Positions 16,898 to 25,314 of a stretch of 64,000 nucleotides of DNA are shown one piece after another. The position numbers and the translations under genes were made by a program. The notes beneath the pieces are model-generated. The model did no database searches and was not told where the DNA came from. It saw only the letters and a program-made list of their open reading frames with translations. The stretch is from Streptomyces sp. NRRL F-5126 (GTDB lineage Bacteria > Actinomycetota > Actinomycetes > Streptomycetales > Streptomycetaceae). Within the stretch, counting starts at the first letter, position 1. Each line of letters opens with the position of its first letter. The stretch covers positions 186,001 to 250,000 of the forward strand of contig NZ_JOFZ01000009.1 in NCBI RefSeq assembly GCF_000721265.1, given 5' to 3'.

Positions 16898-17086
16898 GTC
16901 GACGGTCCTCTCGCTCGGGGCACTCGGCACGGCGCACGCACGTCACGCGCGTCACGTCGGCGCCGTGGGCAGGCGGCTGCCCGCCCTCAGCCTCCGTGCA
17001 ACAGCGGAACGAGCCCTTTCATTTCCGCTTTGCCAAAAGATTGCCCACATGTCCGCGTGTCTTCCGCGTCTCGATAGGCTCGCCCC

Positions 17087-17893
17087 ATGCCGTCGTCCCG
17101 CCCGCGCCCCCGTCCCGTGGGCGCCGCGACGCGAGGCACCACCCACCGCAACCGGCTGCGCCGCATGGACCGCTGGATCGCCGCGTGCCACGGCCTGACC
17201 CTGCGCTCCGCCGGTGACCCGGCCGTCGTCGACCTCGGCTACGGGGCCGCGCCGTGGACGGCCGTCGAACTGCTGGCCAGGCTGCGCGCCGTGGCGCCGC
17301 ACACGGAGGTCACCGGCGTGGAGATCGACCCGTCCCGGGTCGCGGCCGCGCTCCCGTACGAGCGTGAGGGCCTGCGCTTCCTGCACGGCGGCTTCGAGGT
17401 CCCGCTGCCCGGCGGCCGGCGCCCGCTGCTGATCCGGGCGGCGAACGTGCTGCGCCAGTACCCGGAGGACGAGGTGCCGGCCGCCTGGGCACGCCTCACC
17501 GCGCGCCTCGCGCCCGGCGGGCTGCTGGTGGAGGGGACCTGCGACGAGATCGGGCGGCGGCACGTGTGGGTCGCGCTCGGCCCCGAGGGGCCGCGCACCG
17601 TCACGTTCGCGGCGCGGCTGCACGGCCTCGACCGGCCGTCCGACCTCGCGGAGCGGCTCCCGAAGGCGCTCATCCACCGCAACGTGCCGGGCGAGCCGGT
17701 GCACGCCTTCCTGCGCGACTTCGACCGGGCCTGGGCCTCGGCCGCCGCGTACGCGCCGCTCGGCGTGCGGCAGCGCTGGCTGACCGCCGTAGGCGAACTC
17801 GCCGCCGACTGGCCGGTGGTGGCCGACCCGCGGCGCACCCGCCAGGGTGAGGTGACGGTGCGCTGGCAGGCGCTCGCACCGCGCGGGGCCTGA
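17087..17893 (+). CDS. Class I SAM-dependent methyltransferase
   Basis: The 268-residue protein has a divergent Rossmann methyltransferase core. AVVDLGYGAAPWTAVELLAR at residues about 45-64 is motif I (DLGYG-type), VTGVEIDPSRVAAA motif II, and LLIRAANVLRQYPEDEVPAA followed by RLAPGGLLVEGTCDE the later motifs. RRMDRWIAACHG opens the domain. It sits divergent to mshA, a conserved arrangement in streptomycetes, but no substrate is established. ATG 17087 follows CTCGCCCC with no strong ribosome site. Confidence 0.72.
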   Translation: MPSSRPRPRPVGAATRGTTHRNRLRRMDRWIAACHGLTLRSAGDPAVVDLGYGAAPWTAVELLARLRAVAPHTEVTGVEIDPSRVAAALPYEREGLRFLHGGFEVPLPGGRRPLLIRAANVLRQYPEDEVPAAWARLTARLAPGGLLVEGTCDEIGRRHVWVALGPEGPRTVTFAARLHGLDRPSDLAERLPKALIHRNVPGEPVHAFLRDFDRAWASAAAYAPLGVRQRWLTAVGELAADWPVVADPRRTRQGEVTVRWQALAPRGA

Positions 17894-18086
17894 GAGGCCC
17901 GGCACGGGGCCGTCGCATGAGGCCATTGCGCGGGGAGGGGAACCCGGGCGAGGATCGGTGCGTCCCATGCGCGGAAGCGCGCGTCGCCGAGCGTGGCGCA
18001 TGGGGAGAACTGACGTGACGTGGGGGGCTCGTGAGCCGTAGGAGACCGGGAAGAGCGGGAAGAGCCGCGAGGGCTGGGGGGACGTC

Positions 18087-19280
18087 GTGAGCCGTCGACG
18101 CCGTGTGGCCGCCGCGATCACGCTGGTGTGCGCGCTCGGCCTGTACGCGGCGCCCGTGGCGACCGCGTCCCGCGCGTACGCGGCGCCCGCGCCGCATTCG
18201 GGCGGCGGCGCTTCGCTGCCCGCGCAGGACCACGGCTCGCCGGTCGCACCGCCACCGGTCGAACTGCCGCCCGGCGCGGCCGGCCACGGCACGCACGGCA
18301 CGGGCACCACCCAGGGAACCAGCTCGGACGCGGCGCTCGACAAGGTGCGGCAGCACATCGACAGCCTGTACCAGCAGGCGGGTTCGGCCACGGACGCGTA
18401 CAACCTCGCCACGGAGCGCGCGTCCGAGCAGAAGGACCAGATGGCCCGCACGGCGGCGGCGCTCGTCGCGGGCCGGGCGCGGATCGCGGCGCTGAAGAAG
18501 CAGGCCGGGGCGGCGGCACGCGCCCAGTACCGCAACGGCGGCCTGCCGGCCTCGGCGCGCCTCGCCCTCACCGGCGATCCGCAGTCCTTCCTCGACGGCC
18601 TGGGCCATGCGGCGGCCGAGCAGAAGGCGACGAACCGCCTGATCAAGCAGATGACCGACGCGCAGGCCGACTTGACGACCTACGCGCGGGACGCGGGCGC
18701 GAGCTGGCAGAAACTCAAGAAGAACCAGCAGGCCACCGCGGAGAACAAGAAGGAGATCAAGCGGAAGATCTCCGACGCGAAGCGGCTCGAGTCGGGCCTC
18801 ACCGCGAGCCGGCGGGCGCGCCTGGCGAAGCTGGAGCAGGACGCGGCGGCGACGGCGCAGACGACCTGGCTGAACTCGTCGGCGCCCGGCGACATGAACC
18901 GGCCGCCGAGCGAGTCGGGCGCGAAGGCGCTGGCCTTCGCCACGGCGCAGCTGGGCAAGCCGTACGTGTGGGGGGCCGAGGGGCCCGACACGTACGACTG
19001 CTCGGGGCTGACGTCGCAGGCGTGGGCCGCGGCGGGGATACACATACCGCGCACGTCGCAGGAGCAGTGGCGGCTGCTGCCGCACGTCGCCGTCGCCGAC
19101 ATGCGCCCGGGCGACCTGATCATCTACTACAAGGACGCCAGCCACGTGGCGATGTACGCGGGCGGCGGCGAGATCATCCAGGCGCCGAGACCCGGCAAGG
19201 ACGTGATGGTGTCCAAGGCGGGCACGATGCCGGTGCTCGGCGTCGTACGGCCGGACGCGGGTGCGCCGCCGGTCGCGTGA
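18087..19280 (+). CDS. Secreted NlpC/P60 (C40) peptidoglycan endopeptidase
   Basis: The 397-residue protein has a signal peptide (about residues 1-33), a Pro/Gly-rich spacer, a long coiled-coil region (about 85-265) rich in Ala/Lys/Gln, and a C-terminal NlpC/P60 domain. The catalytic Cys is in DTYDCSGLTSQAW, the His in YKDASHVAMYAGGG, and the third polar residue follows in EIIQAPRPG. Such enzymes cleave D-Glu-meso-DAP/LL-DAP bonds, and the coiled coil regulates access. GTG 18087 is preceded by GGGGGGAC. It stands alone between the methyltransferase and PP2C genes. Confidence 0.9.
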   Translation: MSRRRRVAAAITLVCALGLYAAPVATASRAYAAPAPHSGGGASLPAQDHGSPVAPPPVELPPGAAGHGTHGTGTTQGTSSDAALDKVRQHIDSLYQQAGSATDAYNLATERASEQKDQMARTAAALVAGRARIAALKKQAGAAARAQYRNGGLPASARLALTGDPQSFLDGLGHAAAEQKATNRLIKQMTDAQADLTTYARDAGASWQKLKKNQQATAENKKEIKRKISDAKRLESGLTASRRARLAKLEQDAAATAQTTWLNSSAPGDMNRPPSESGAKALAFATAQLGKPYVWGAEGPDTYDCSGLTSQAWAAAGIHIPRTSQEQWRLLPHVAVADMRPGDLIIYYKDASHVAMYAGGGEIIQAPRPGKDVMVSKAGTMPVLGVVRPDAGAPPVA

Positions 19281-19586
19281 CGCCCAACGGCCCCTGCGTA
19301 TACGGGCGTGTGACGTGCCGCACGCGCCGGGCGCCGTCCCCGCCGCCCGGCGCCGAACGGCACACGTGATGTTCGTCATGGCGAAACCACGGCACCAAAC
19401 CGGCCGAAACACCATGGATGCGCCGGATCGGCGGCCCGTGAGCGGCCCGCGGGAGCGCATATGACACGGGCCGCTTGCCGTCTCGCCATTCCGTACCGTT
19501 GCCGTGGACCGCTATGGTCCCCGTCGGTGGGGCGTCGATCGTCGCCGCACCACCGCCCTCGGGGGGAGGGAAGGAAAGCCAGACCG
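19281..19586. other. Intergenic stretch before the PP2C regulator
   Basis: The 306 nt hold no convincing gene. There is a short inverted repeat GGACC-GCTAT-GGTCC around 19506-19520, about 70 nt before the PP2C start, and a purine-rich ribosome site (GGGAGGGAAGGAAAG) just before the start. No clear -10/-35 pair is visible. Confidence 0.4.
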
Positions 19587-20984
19587 ATGCCCGTACCCGT
19601 ACCGCGGCAGCGCACAGGTTCAGAAGTGGAGCGGACCGCGGCCACGCCGGACACCGCAGACAGCACGCAGAACCAGGAGCAGGACCAGAACCGGAACCGC
19701 GCCACCGGCACCGCGGCGAGCGCGGACAGCGCCGATGCCGTCGGCGGTGCCGATGGCGCCGCCACCGCCGCGCCCTGCGGCCACCTCACCCTGCTCGTCA
19801 TCGAGGACGACCCCGCGGGTCCCTTCAGCGTGCCCGAGCTGCCCGAGGGCGGCGGCACGCGCGTCCGCATCCGCACCGCGCGCAACCTCACCGAGGCGGC
19901 CCGGCTGCTCACGGACGACATCGACTGCCTGCTCGTCGACCTGGCGCTGCCCGGCGCGGCCGCCGACGACGGGCTCGGCCCGCTCAGCCGCGTCCTGCGC
20001 CTCGCGCCGCACCACGCCGTGCTGGCGCTCGCCGACGAGGGCGACGCCGAGCGCGCCGCCGCGGCCGTACGCGCCGGCGCGCAGGACTACCTCTTCCGGG
20101 ACGAGCTGGACGGGCGGCTGCTGAGCCGCACCATCAGGTACGCGGTCGAGCGCAAGCGCGCGGACGGCGCACAGCGCCAGCTGACCGAGTCCCGGCTGCA
20201 CGCGCAGGAGAACGCGCGCCTGGAGCGCGGGCTGCTGCCCACGCCGCTGCTCGAAGGATCCGAGCTGCGCTTCGCGTCCCGCTACCGGCCCGGCAGGTCG
20301 CGCGCCCTGCTCGGCGGCGACTTCTACGACACGGTCCGCACGCCCGACGGCACGGTCCACGCGATGATCGGCGACGTGTGCGGACACGGCCCCGACGAGG
20401 CGGCGCTCGGCGTGGAGCTGCGCATCGCATGGCGCGCGCTGACCCTCGCGGGCATCGGCGGCGACACGCTGCTCGCGACGCTGCAGCAGGTGCTGGAGTG
20501 CGAGCGGCAGAGCGACGAGGTCTTCGCGACGCTGTGCACCGTCGACATCGAGCCGGAGGGCAGGGGCGCCACCGTGCGCCTCGCGGGCCATCCGGCGCCG
20601 CTGGTCGCGCGGCGCGGCGAGGACGCGCGGCTGCTGTCGTACGAGCACAGCGGCCCGGCGCTCGGGCTGCTGCCCGGCGGCAGGTGGCCGAGCCGGCGGG
20701 TGGAGCTCGGCGACTCGTGGGATGTGATGATCTACACGGACGGCCTGATCGAGGGCCGGGTGGGCGCTGGTTCGAGCCGCCGGCTCGGCGAGGACGGCAT
20801 GGCCGAGATGGTCAACGAGCAGCTCGCGGCCGGGCTGCGCTGCGACGCGCTGATCGAGGCCGCGCTGGCCCGCGTCGAGGAGCTGAACGGCGGGGACCTC
20901 ACGGACGACGTGGCCGTGCTCCTTCTGGGCCGGGGCGAGAACGCGCCGGCGCCGCCGGCCCTCGTGGGACCGGCGGCGCCGTGA
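19587..20984 (+). CDS. Receiver-domain PP2C/SpoIIE-type serine phosphatase
   Basis: The 465-residue protein combines an N-terminal Gly/Asn/Ala-rich leader, a receiver-like domain (LTLLVIEDDPAG ... CLLVDLALPG ... AVLALADEGD ... AGAQDYLFRDELDG) and a SpoIIE/PP2C phosphatase. The phosphatase motifs LLGGDFYDTV, IGDVCGHGPDEA, MIYTDGLIEGR and LTDDVAVLLL provide the metal-binding Asp residues. The receiver keeps the acidic patch and phospho-acceptor Asp, but the usual Lys after the fifth strand is Arg (LFRD). Proteins of this kind dephosphorylate anti-sigma-factor antagonists in partner-switching systems. ATG 19587 is chosen over upstream in-frame starts for its ribosome site. It converges on DUF2516. 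Confidence 0.88.
   Translation: MPVPVPRQRTGSEVERTAATPDTADSTQNQEQDQNRNRATGTAASADSADAVGGADGAATAAPCGHLTLLVIEDDPAGPFSVPELPEGGGTRVRIRTARNLTEAARLLTDDIDCLLVDLALPGAAADDGLGPLSRVLRLAPHHAVLALADEGDAERAAAAVRAGAQDYLFRDELDGRLLSRTIRYAVERKRADGAQRQLTESRLHAQENARLERGLLPTPLLEGSELRFASRYRPGRSRALLGGDFYDTVRTPDGTVHAMIGDVCGHGPDEAALGVELRIAWRALTLAGIGGDTLLATLQQVLECERQSDEVFATLCTVDIEPEGRGATVRLAGHPAPLVARRGEDARLLSYEHSGPALGLLPGGRWPSRRVELGDSWDVMIYTDGLIEGRVGAGSSRRLGEDGMAEMVNEQLAAGLRCDALIEAALARVEELNGGDLTDDVAVLLLGRGENAPAPPALVGPAAP
20948..20980 (+). terminator. Stem-loop overlapping the 3' end of the PP2C gene
   Basis: GGCGCCGCCGG (20948-20958) pairs exactly with 20970-20980, extended inside by CC/GG after one mismatch. The stem lies in the last codons and ends just before the TGA at 20982. 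It probably terminates in both directions between the convergent PP2C and DUF2516 genes. Confidence 0.5.
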
Positions 20985-21021
20985 GTGCTGCCGCGCGGCG
21001 TGCGCCGCGCAGGCGGGCGGC

Positions 21022-21411
21022 TCAGCGCCGCCCGTTGTAGGGCCCGTACGGGCCGTCGCTGCCCGACCCGCCGCCGCCCGGGCGGCCGCGCCGCCAGCCG
21101 CGGCCACGGCCAACGCCGCCGCCGGTGATGGCGCGGGTGGCGGGACGCACGTCGACCATGAACACGATCGTCCCGACGAGGCCGGCGATCTGGAGCATGG
21201 TCATCAGGGGGAGGGAGATCCCGATGATCGGCAGCACGTTCACCGCCACGACGGCGGAGAGGATGCCGACCCAGAACTTCTTGGTCCTCTTGCCGGTGGC
21301 GCGGTAGGCGTCCTCGCGCGTCGTCGACGCGATGACGAGCGCAACCACGCCGAACACCAGCAGGAACAAGCCGATCAGGAAGAGGACGAAGCCGAAGCCT
21401 GAGAGCAACAT
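21022..21411 (-). CDS. DUF2516-family membrane protein
   Basis: The 129-residue protein has three hydrophobic spans (FGFVLFLIGLFLLVFGVVAL; VGILSAVVAVNVLPIIGIS; MLQIAGLVGTIVFMVDV), a TKKFW motif between them, and a Gly/Arg-rich cytoplasmic tail ending in YGPYNGRR. The architecture and the DVRPA motif match DUF2516, a small actinobacterial family of unknown function. ATG 21411 is the start consistent with TM1. It follows the HbhA-like and XRE genes on the same strand after a 154-nt gap, an arrangement I recall as conserved in streptomycetes. Confidence 0.8.
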   Translation of the reverse strand: MLLSGFGFVLFLIGLFLLVFGVVALVIASTTREDAYRATGKRTKKFWVGILSAVVAVNVLPIIGISLPLMTMLQIAGLVGTIVFMVDVRPATRAITGGGVGRGRGWRRGRPGGGGSGSDGPYGPYNGRR

Positions 21412-21565
21412 GCCGTGCACCGCCTGTGGAGAAGATGGGTGGTGTACCGGTGGGCGACCCACCGCTGTGCGGCCCGGCGCGCGAAAAGGAGCGAACCGGA
21501 CCGTTAGCAACCGTACGCGGACAACGGACCGGACACGTCAAGAGTGCCCGAAACCCGCCCGGCTC

Positions 21566-22204
21566 CTACTCGCCGTCCGACGCGGGCGGCGTGTTCTTCC
21601 TCGCCTCCGGCGCCTTGCGGGGCGCGGCCTTGCGCGGGGTGGCCTTGCGGGGTGCCGCCTTGCGGGGCGTGGCCCTGCGAGGCGTCCCGGCGCGCGGCGT
21701 CGCGACGTGGGGCGTCGCGGCGCGCGGCGCGCCGGGGTCGGTGGCGACGGGCGTCTCGGGCGCCTTCGACGGCTTCGCGGGCGCGTCCGGCTCGACGGCG
21801 ACGGCGATGTCGGTGGCGTCATCGGCCGCGTCGCCGCGCCAGGTGCGCACGCTCTGCTCGCCGCGCTCGGCGACGCGTACGTACGTCTCCCGCGCCTTCA
21901 CGGCGTACTCCAGCGCGACGCCGACGCCGCGCAGCGCGAGGCCCTGCGCGGTCTCGCCCAGCTTGCGCGGGTCGCGGTCGATCGAGCCGATCAGCTCGTT
22001 CACCTTCGCCTGCACGCTCGCCTGCGCCCCACGGGCTCGCTCGGCCGCCTGCTCCTGCATCGCGCGCGGGTCGCTCCTGCGCACGGCCTCGAAGTGCTCG
22101 GGCGCCTTCTTGACCTGTTCCACGACGAGGTCGGCGGTCCCGGCGGCGAAGTAGAGCGGCGTCGGGTCGGTGAGGGTCTTGCGCAGGTCATCGGCGATTG
22201 CCAT
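21566..22204 (-). CDS. HbhA-like (heparin-binding hemagglutinin-type) protein with Lys/Pro repeat tail
   Basis: The 212-residue product has an N-terminal helical domain (LRKTLTDPTPLYFAAGTADL ... QEQAAERARGAQASVQAKVN) like mycobacterial HbhA. Its C-terminal 70 residues consist of degenerate repeats such as ATPRKAAPRK, resembling the Lys-rich tails of HbhA and of eukaryote-like histone H1 proteins. In mycobacteria the tail binds sulfated sugars; in streptomycetes the role is unclear and DNA or membrane binding is equally possible. ATG 22204 has GGAGGT 8-9 nt upstream; TTG 22213 is less likely. It is 18 nt downstream of the XRE gene, so the two are cotranscribed. Confidence 0.78.
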   Translation of the reverse strand: MAIADDLRKTLTDPTPLYFAAGTADLVVEQVKKAPEHFEAVRRSDPRAMQEQAAERARGAQASVQAKVNELIGSIDRDPRKLGETAQGLALRGVGVALEYAVKARETYVRVAERGEQSVRTWRGDAADDATDIAVAVEPDAPAKPSKAPETPVATDPGAPRAATPHVATPRAGTPRRATPRKAAPRKATPRKAAPRKAPEARKNTPPASDGE

Positions 22205-22222
22205 GACGTTCAACCTCCGGGG

Positions 22223-22609
22223 TCAGGATGAGGGGGGTACGACGCTGCCGGGCTCCTGGGGCGCGGAAGCGTTCTCCTTGCGGAACGACTCGTAGATCTG
22301 GAGCAGGGCCTGCTTCTGCGGTTCGCTGATCGAGGGGTCGGCGAGGATCGCGGCCCGCGTCTGGACCTCTTCACGCTCCCGCTCGTCCAGCATCCCGGCC
22401 TGCACGTAGAGCGTCTCCGCGGAGATGCGCAGCGCCCTGGCGAGCTGCTGCAGGATCTCCGCGCTCGGCTTGCGCAGCCCGCGCTCGATCTGGCTCAGAT
22501 ACGGATTGGACACCCCGGCGGCGTCGGCGAGCTGCCGCAGCGAGAGCTGCGCCGTGCGCCGCTGCTCGCGCAGGTACTCACCGATGTTGCCGACGTTGAG
22601 TGCTGCCAT
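22223..22609 (-). CDS. XRE-family helix-turn-helix regulator
   Basis: The 128-residue protein has an N-terminal XRE HTH (about residues 8-66: IGEYLREQRRTAQLSLRQLA, DAAGVSNPYLSQIERGLRKP, SAEILQQLARALRISAETLY) and an acidic helical C-terminal half (EREREEVQTRAAILADPSIS EPQKQALLQIYESF). ATG 22609 is chosen; it is followed by the HbhA-like gene. A perfect 28-bp inverted repeat (22637-22664) lies 27 nt upstream of the start and probably is its own operator, so the operon is likely autoregulated. Confidence 0.85.
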   Translation of the reverse strand: MAALNVGNIGEYLREQRRTAQLSLRQLADAAGVSNPYLSQIERGLRKPSAEILQQLARALRISAETLYVQAGMLDEREREEVQTRAAILADPSISEPQKQALLQIYESFRKENASAPQEPGSVVPPSS

Positions 22610-22636
22610 GCCCCCATGCTGCACACATTCCGCTAA

Positions 22637-22664
22637 CTTCTGCAAGCACCGCCGCTTGCAGAAG
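22637..22664. promoter_or_regulatory. Perfect 11-bp-arm inverted repeat at the XRE/HbhA promoter
   Basis: CTTCTGCAAGC-ACCGCC-GCTTGCAGAAG. On the minus strand the inner arm ends in TTGCAG, which could be a -35 element for the XRE gene. It is the best candidate for the XRE operator. Confidence 0.65.
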
Positions 22665-22827
22665 CACGCACCCGCGGGCCTCGCCGCTTGGGCCTGAGCA
22701 CGATAGGTGTCGTGTGTGCACGACAGTCGCCGTCCGGGTCCGGCGCCATTGCGCAGGCGCTCTTGGTCCGGTTCCGCGAGTGGCCGGGAGGCGGGCGTTG
22801 TCGGTGGGCTCTGCCAGGGTGTGCATC

Positions 22828-23329
22828 GTGGATGAATTGGTGGAGCGTGTCGACGATCAAGATCGCGTGCTGGGGGTGGTCAGCCGTCGGGAGGCCATCG
22901 GGGAGGGTTGGCTGCACCGGGTCCGCCGTGACTGTGTGTCGTGATGAGCGTGGGCGGATCCTCGTCCACCGGCGGTCGGAGCAGGTATCGCGCTTCCCCG
23001 GGCTCTATGAGGTCGAGGTCGGTGGCGCCGCAAATGTCGGCGAGTCCTATGAACAGGCCGCCGCGCGAGAACTGGCCGAAGAGCTGGGCATTCGTGTGCT
23101 GCCGCGCCTGCTGTTCACGTTCCTCAACCGCAGCGGCTTGAGCCCTCACTGGCTCGGCGTGCACGAAGCCGTGGTGCATGACGCCGTGGTGCCCGATCCC
23201 GATGAGGTCGCCTGGCATGGCTGGCTGACCGAGCCGGAGCTCGACTCGGCCCTCCTGGAGTGGCGGTTCACTCCCGACAGTCACGAAGCCTTCAGCCGGT
23301 ATCTCGCGTTCCGGACCGAGCAGTCCTGA
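22828..23329 (+). pseudogene. NUDIX hydrolase gene interrupted by a +1 frameshift
   Basis: Two frames together make a complete NUDIX protein. From GTG 22828 the first frame reads VDELVERVDDQDRVLG then SRREAIGEGWLHRV, and ends at TGA 22942. The other frame continues as AVTVCRDERGRILVHRRSEQ and carries a perfect NUDIX box, GAANVGESYEQAAARELAEE followed by LGI (G-x5-E-x7-RE-x2-EE-x-G), to TGA 23329. Removing one C of the CC at 22923-22924 restores ...LHRVAVTVCRDERGR..., exactly what the family shows. The gene is therefore inactivated by a single inserted base, or this is a sequencing error. A short palindrome (TGTCGTG-TGTG-CACGACA, 22708-22725) lies upstream. Confidence 0.7.
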
Positions 23330-23477
23330 CCTCTCTCACCGTTCGTGTGAATGCAGCGCGCCCCGGACGGCCTTCTCCCACCCGGGATCGGTCGAGGGAC
23401 AGGAGATCACGGTAGCCGACAGCGTCTGTCCAAGGACGCAGCTGCGCTCAGGGAAACGGCTCCGCCGCACGAGCTCG

Positions 23478-24659
23478 CTATTCAGGTGTTCCCTCACGAT
23501 GGTTGAGGATGTCGAGGATGCGGTCGGCGTGGCCGTGACCGGCGCGGGGAGCCTCTACCGCGGCCGAGGCCCGGGGGGTGGACGGGGGACGGTAGAAGTA
23601 GCCGATGCCGCGCGCCGAGACGATTGCGTTGCCGCCCAGCGGGGTGGCGTCGAGCTTGCGCCGCAGCCGCGAGATTGTGAACTTGACCCGGGAGGTTGCC
23701 TGCCCGCCCGGGTCATTCCAAGCTGTGGCCAGCAGATTCCCGAACGGCTGCACGGTGCCCGCGTTGCGCACCAGCAGGTTCAGTAGGCGGAACTCGGTGG
23801 CGGTCAGTTCCAGCGGCTTGCCGAGGACGTGGGCCTCCAGACTGAGGGAGTCCAGCCGCAGCAGGCCGTCCTCGTAGACGGGTTCCTGATCCTCCCTGCC
23901 GCCATGCCGGCGCAGCACCCGCGCTATCCGAGCCAGAAGCTCATCGACGCGGAACGGCTTGACGATGTAGTCGTCGGCGCCTGCGGCCAGCCCGATCACC
24001 AGGTCCTGATCGTCATTCCTGGCGGTCAGGAAGATCACTGGCACGTCACTGACACTGCGCAGGCGACGCAAGACCTCGATGCCGTCGATGCCCGGCAGCA
24101 TGATGTCGAGCAGCACCAGATCCGGGCGCTGCGCGTACGCCTCGCGGAGACCGGTCGCTCCGTCGCTCGCATGGCTGACCAGATAGTCTCCGCGCTGGCG
24201 CAGCAGCATCTCCAGCGCGGTGACTAAAGCCTTGTCGTCCTCGATCAAAAGCACGCGGGGGCACCGACCGGGACCTCCCACCGCGGGGGCGGGCACGGTG
24301 GGCGGCGTCGGTGGCTGGGCCTCCAGCCCGGTCAGCCGGACCGTCCTGACATCACGGGCGGTCACTCCCTGGCTGATCAGGAAGTCCATCGCCGCCTCGT
24401 AGCAAGGGCCGCACAACCGGGTCTCGCGGCGGTTCAGCATGACGGCGAAGCGCGCCACCCGGCCGCAGGAGTGGCCGGCGATGTCCGTCGTGCAGAGGCC
24501 CGCGGACAGGGCGGTACCGCCTGCCTTCTCGGCCCGGCGCCGTGCCCGGCGGGCAGCCGAACGGCAGGTGGCGGAACAGTAGCAGCGGGGCCGCCCGACC
24601 CTGTGCGCTGTCGGCAGCGGCGTGCCGCACGCCTGGCAGCGATCCGCGGCAGTGTCCAC
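23478..24659 (-). CDS. Orphan OmpR-type response regulator fused to an N-terminal Cys-rich zinc-finger-like module
   Basis: The 393-residue protein has three parts. Residues 8-86 hold nine Cys in two clusters: Cys8, 11, 26, 28, 32 (CQACG ... RPRCYCSATCRSAARRARRR), and Cys56, 65, 83, 86 with His63 (HSCGRV ... RLCGPCYEAA). This is a zinc-ribbon/FCS-like pattern. Residues about 134-250 form a canonical receiver (acidic patch Glu140/Asp141, phospho-Asp185 in LLDIMLPG, Lys234 in VKPF). Residues about 265-360 form an OmpR winged helix (LTATEFRLLNLLVRNAGTV ... SRVKFTISRLRRKLDA ... ARGIGYFY). No histidine kinase is adjacent. Leu145 is encoded by TTA (24225-24227), suggesting bldA dependence. GTG 24659 is chosen because it begins just before the first Cys cluster and follows GGAGGA. 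Confidence 0.82.
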   Translation of the reverse strand: MDTAADRCQACGTPLPTAHRVGRPRCYCSATCRSAARRARRRAEKAGGTALSAGLCTTDIAGHSCGRVARFAVMLNRRETRLCGPCYEAAMDFLISQGVTARDVRTVRLTGLEAQPPTPPTVPAPAVGGPGRCPRVLLIEDDKALVTALEMLLRQRGDYLVSHASDGATGLREAYAQRPDLVLLDIMLPGIDGIEVLRRLRSVSDVPVIFLTARNDDQDLVIGLAAGADDYIVKPFRVDELLARIARVLRRHGGREDQEPVYEDGLLRLDSLSLEAHVLGKPLELTATEFRLLNLLVRNAGTVQPFGNLLATAWNDPGGQATSRVKFTISRLRRKLDATPLGGNAIVSARGIGYFYRPPSTPRASAAVEAPRAGHGHADRILDILNHREGTPE

Positions 24660-24815
24660 GTGCGGCTGTCCTCCTCCCTCTCCACTCCTGGGCACGGAAC
24701 CATTTTCGTGCCGTGCGTCAGGTGCGAAACAGTTAGCGCCTCTTGGCCCTTCCGGACGTATACAGTTTCCTGGAAGTGTGCAGCCCGACCGCCTCACGAC
24801 GGCCGGGCCCGGGTG

Positions 24816-24953
24816 TCATGATCGCCTGTGCTGTCCGGCGTCGACGATCAGATCCCCCACCGCGCGGAGAGCCCTCGCCACCCAGGCGAGGGCCTCGTCC
24901 TGTGTCAGGACGGCGACCGTGTCCAGGACACTGAACACGACGCGTAGTCCCAT
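24816..24953 (-). CDS. Possible 45-codon hypothetical peptide
   Basis: From an ATG with a GGGG-rich upstream stretch, this reads MGLRVVFSVLDTVAVLTQDE then ALAWVARALRAVGDLIVDAG. It has helical character and Streptomyces-like third positions. No family is recognised, and it lies in a decayed, non-syntenic stretch. Part of it is a hairpin (24871-24893). It may be the tail of a lost gene. Confidence 0.25.
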   Translation of the reverse strand: MGLRVVFSVLDTVAVLTQDEALAWVARALRAVGDLIVDAGQHRRS

Positions 24954-25314
24954 CCCCCACGAGGCACTCCCCCGCAGTTGCCACCGCCTAACCGACGGTT
25001 CAGACCCTGGGGCGGGCTTCCGTTCCGCCCCAGCCCCATCCTCCTCCTTGTCCTCATCCGGGCCGTTCGGCTCGAGAGTTCGGCACATCGGCGGCCTCCC
25101 TTCGACAGCGACCGCGACCATCGCGAACTGTCGCGACACGCGCGCGGTGGTCATGCCGCGTCAGAAGCCGATCGATATGTCCTACCTCACCTGCGGTGGA
25201 TGGAATCAGAGTGCTGCGTGCCGGTGCGCCCCGACAAGGCACCGCAATCAACGTAGCTTCGTGGCGCCGGGGTTGGGGTTGGCTGGCTGAGCTCCGTGAC
25301 GCTCCTCGCCGGCA
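24954..25314. other. Stretch without recognisable genes
   Basis: Mixed composition, lower in GC than the backbone. I see no supported gene on either strand and no repeated motif. With 24660-24815, which carries the presumed promoter of the response regulator (TATACG on the minus strand near 24770), it forms the left flank of a transposase remnant. Confidence 0.4.

Noticed and set aside
22923..22945. Programmed ribosomal frameshift in the NUDIX gene
   Set aside because: No slippery heptamer or pseudoknot is visible, and NUDIX enzymes are not known to use one; a plain insertion explains it.
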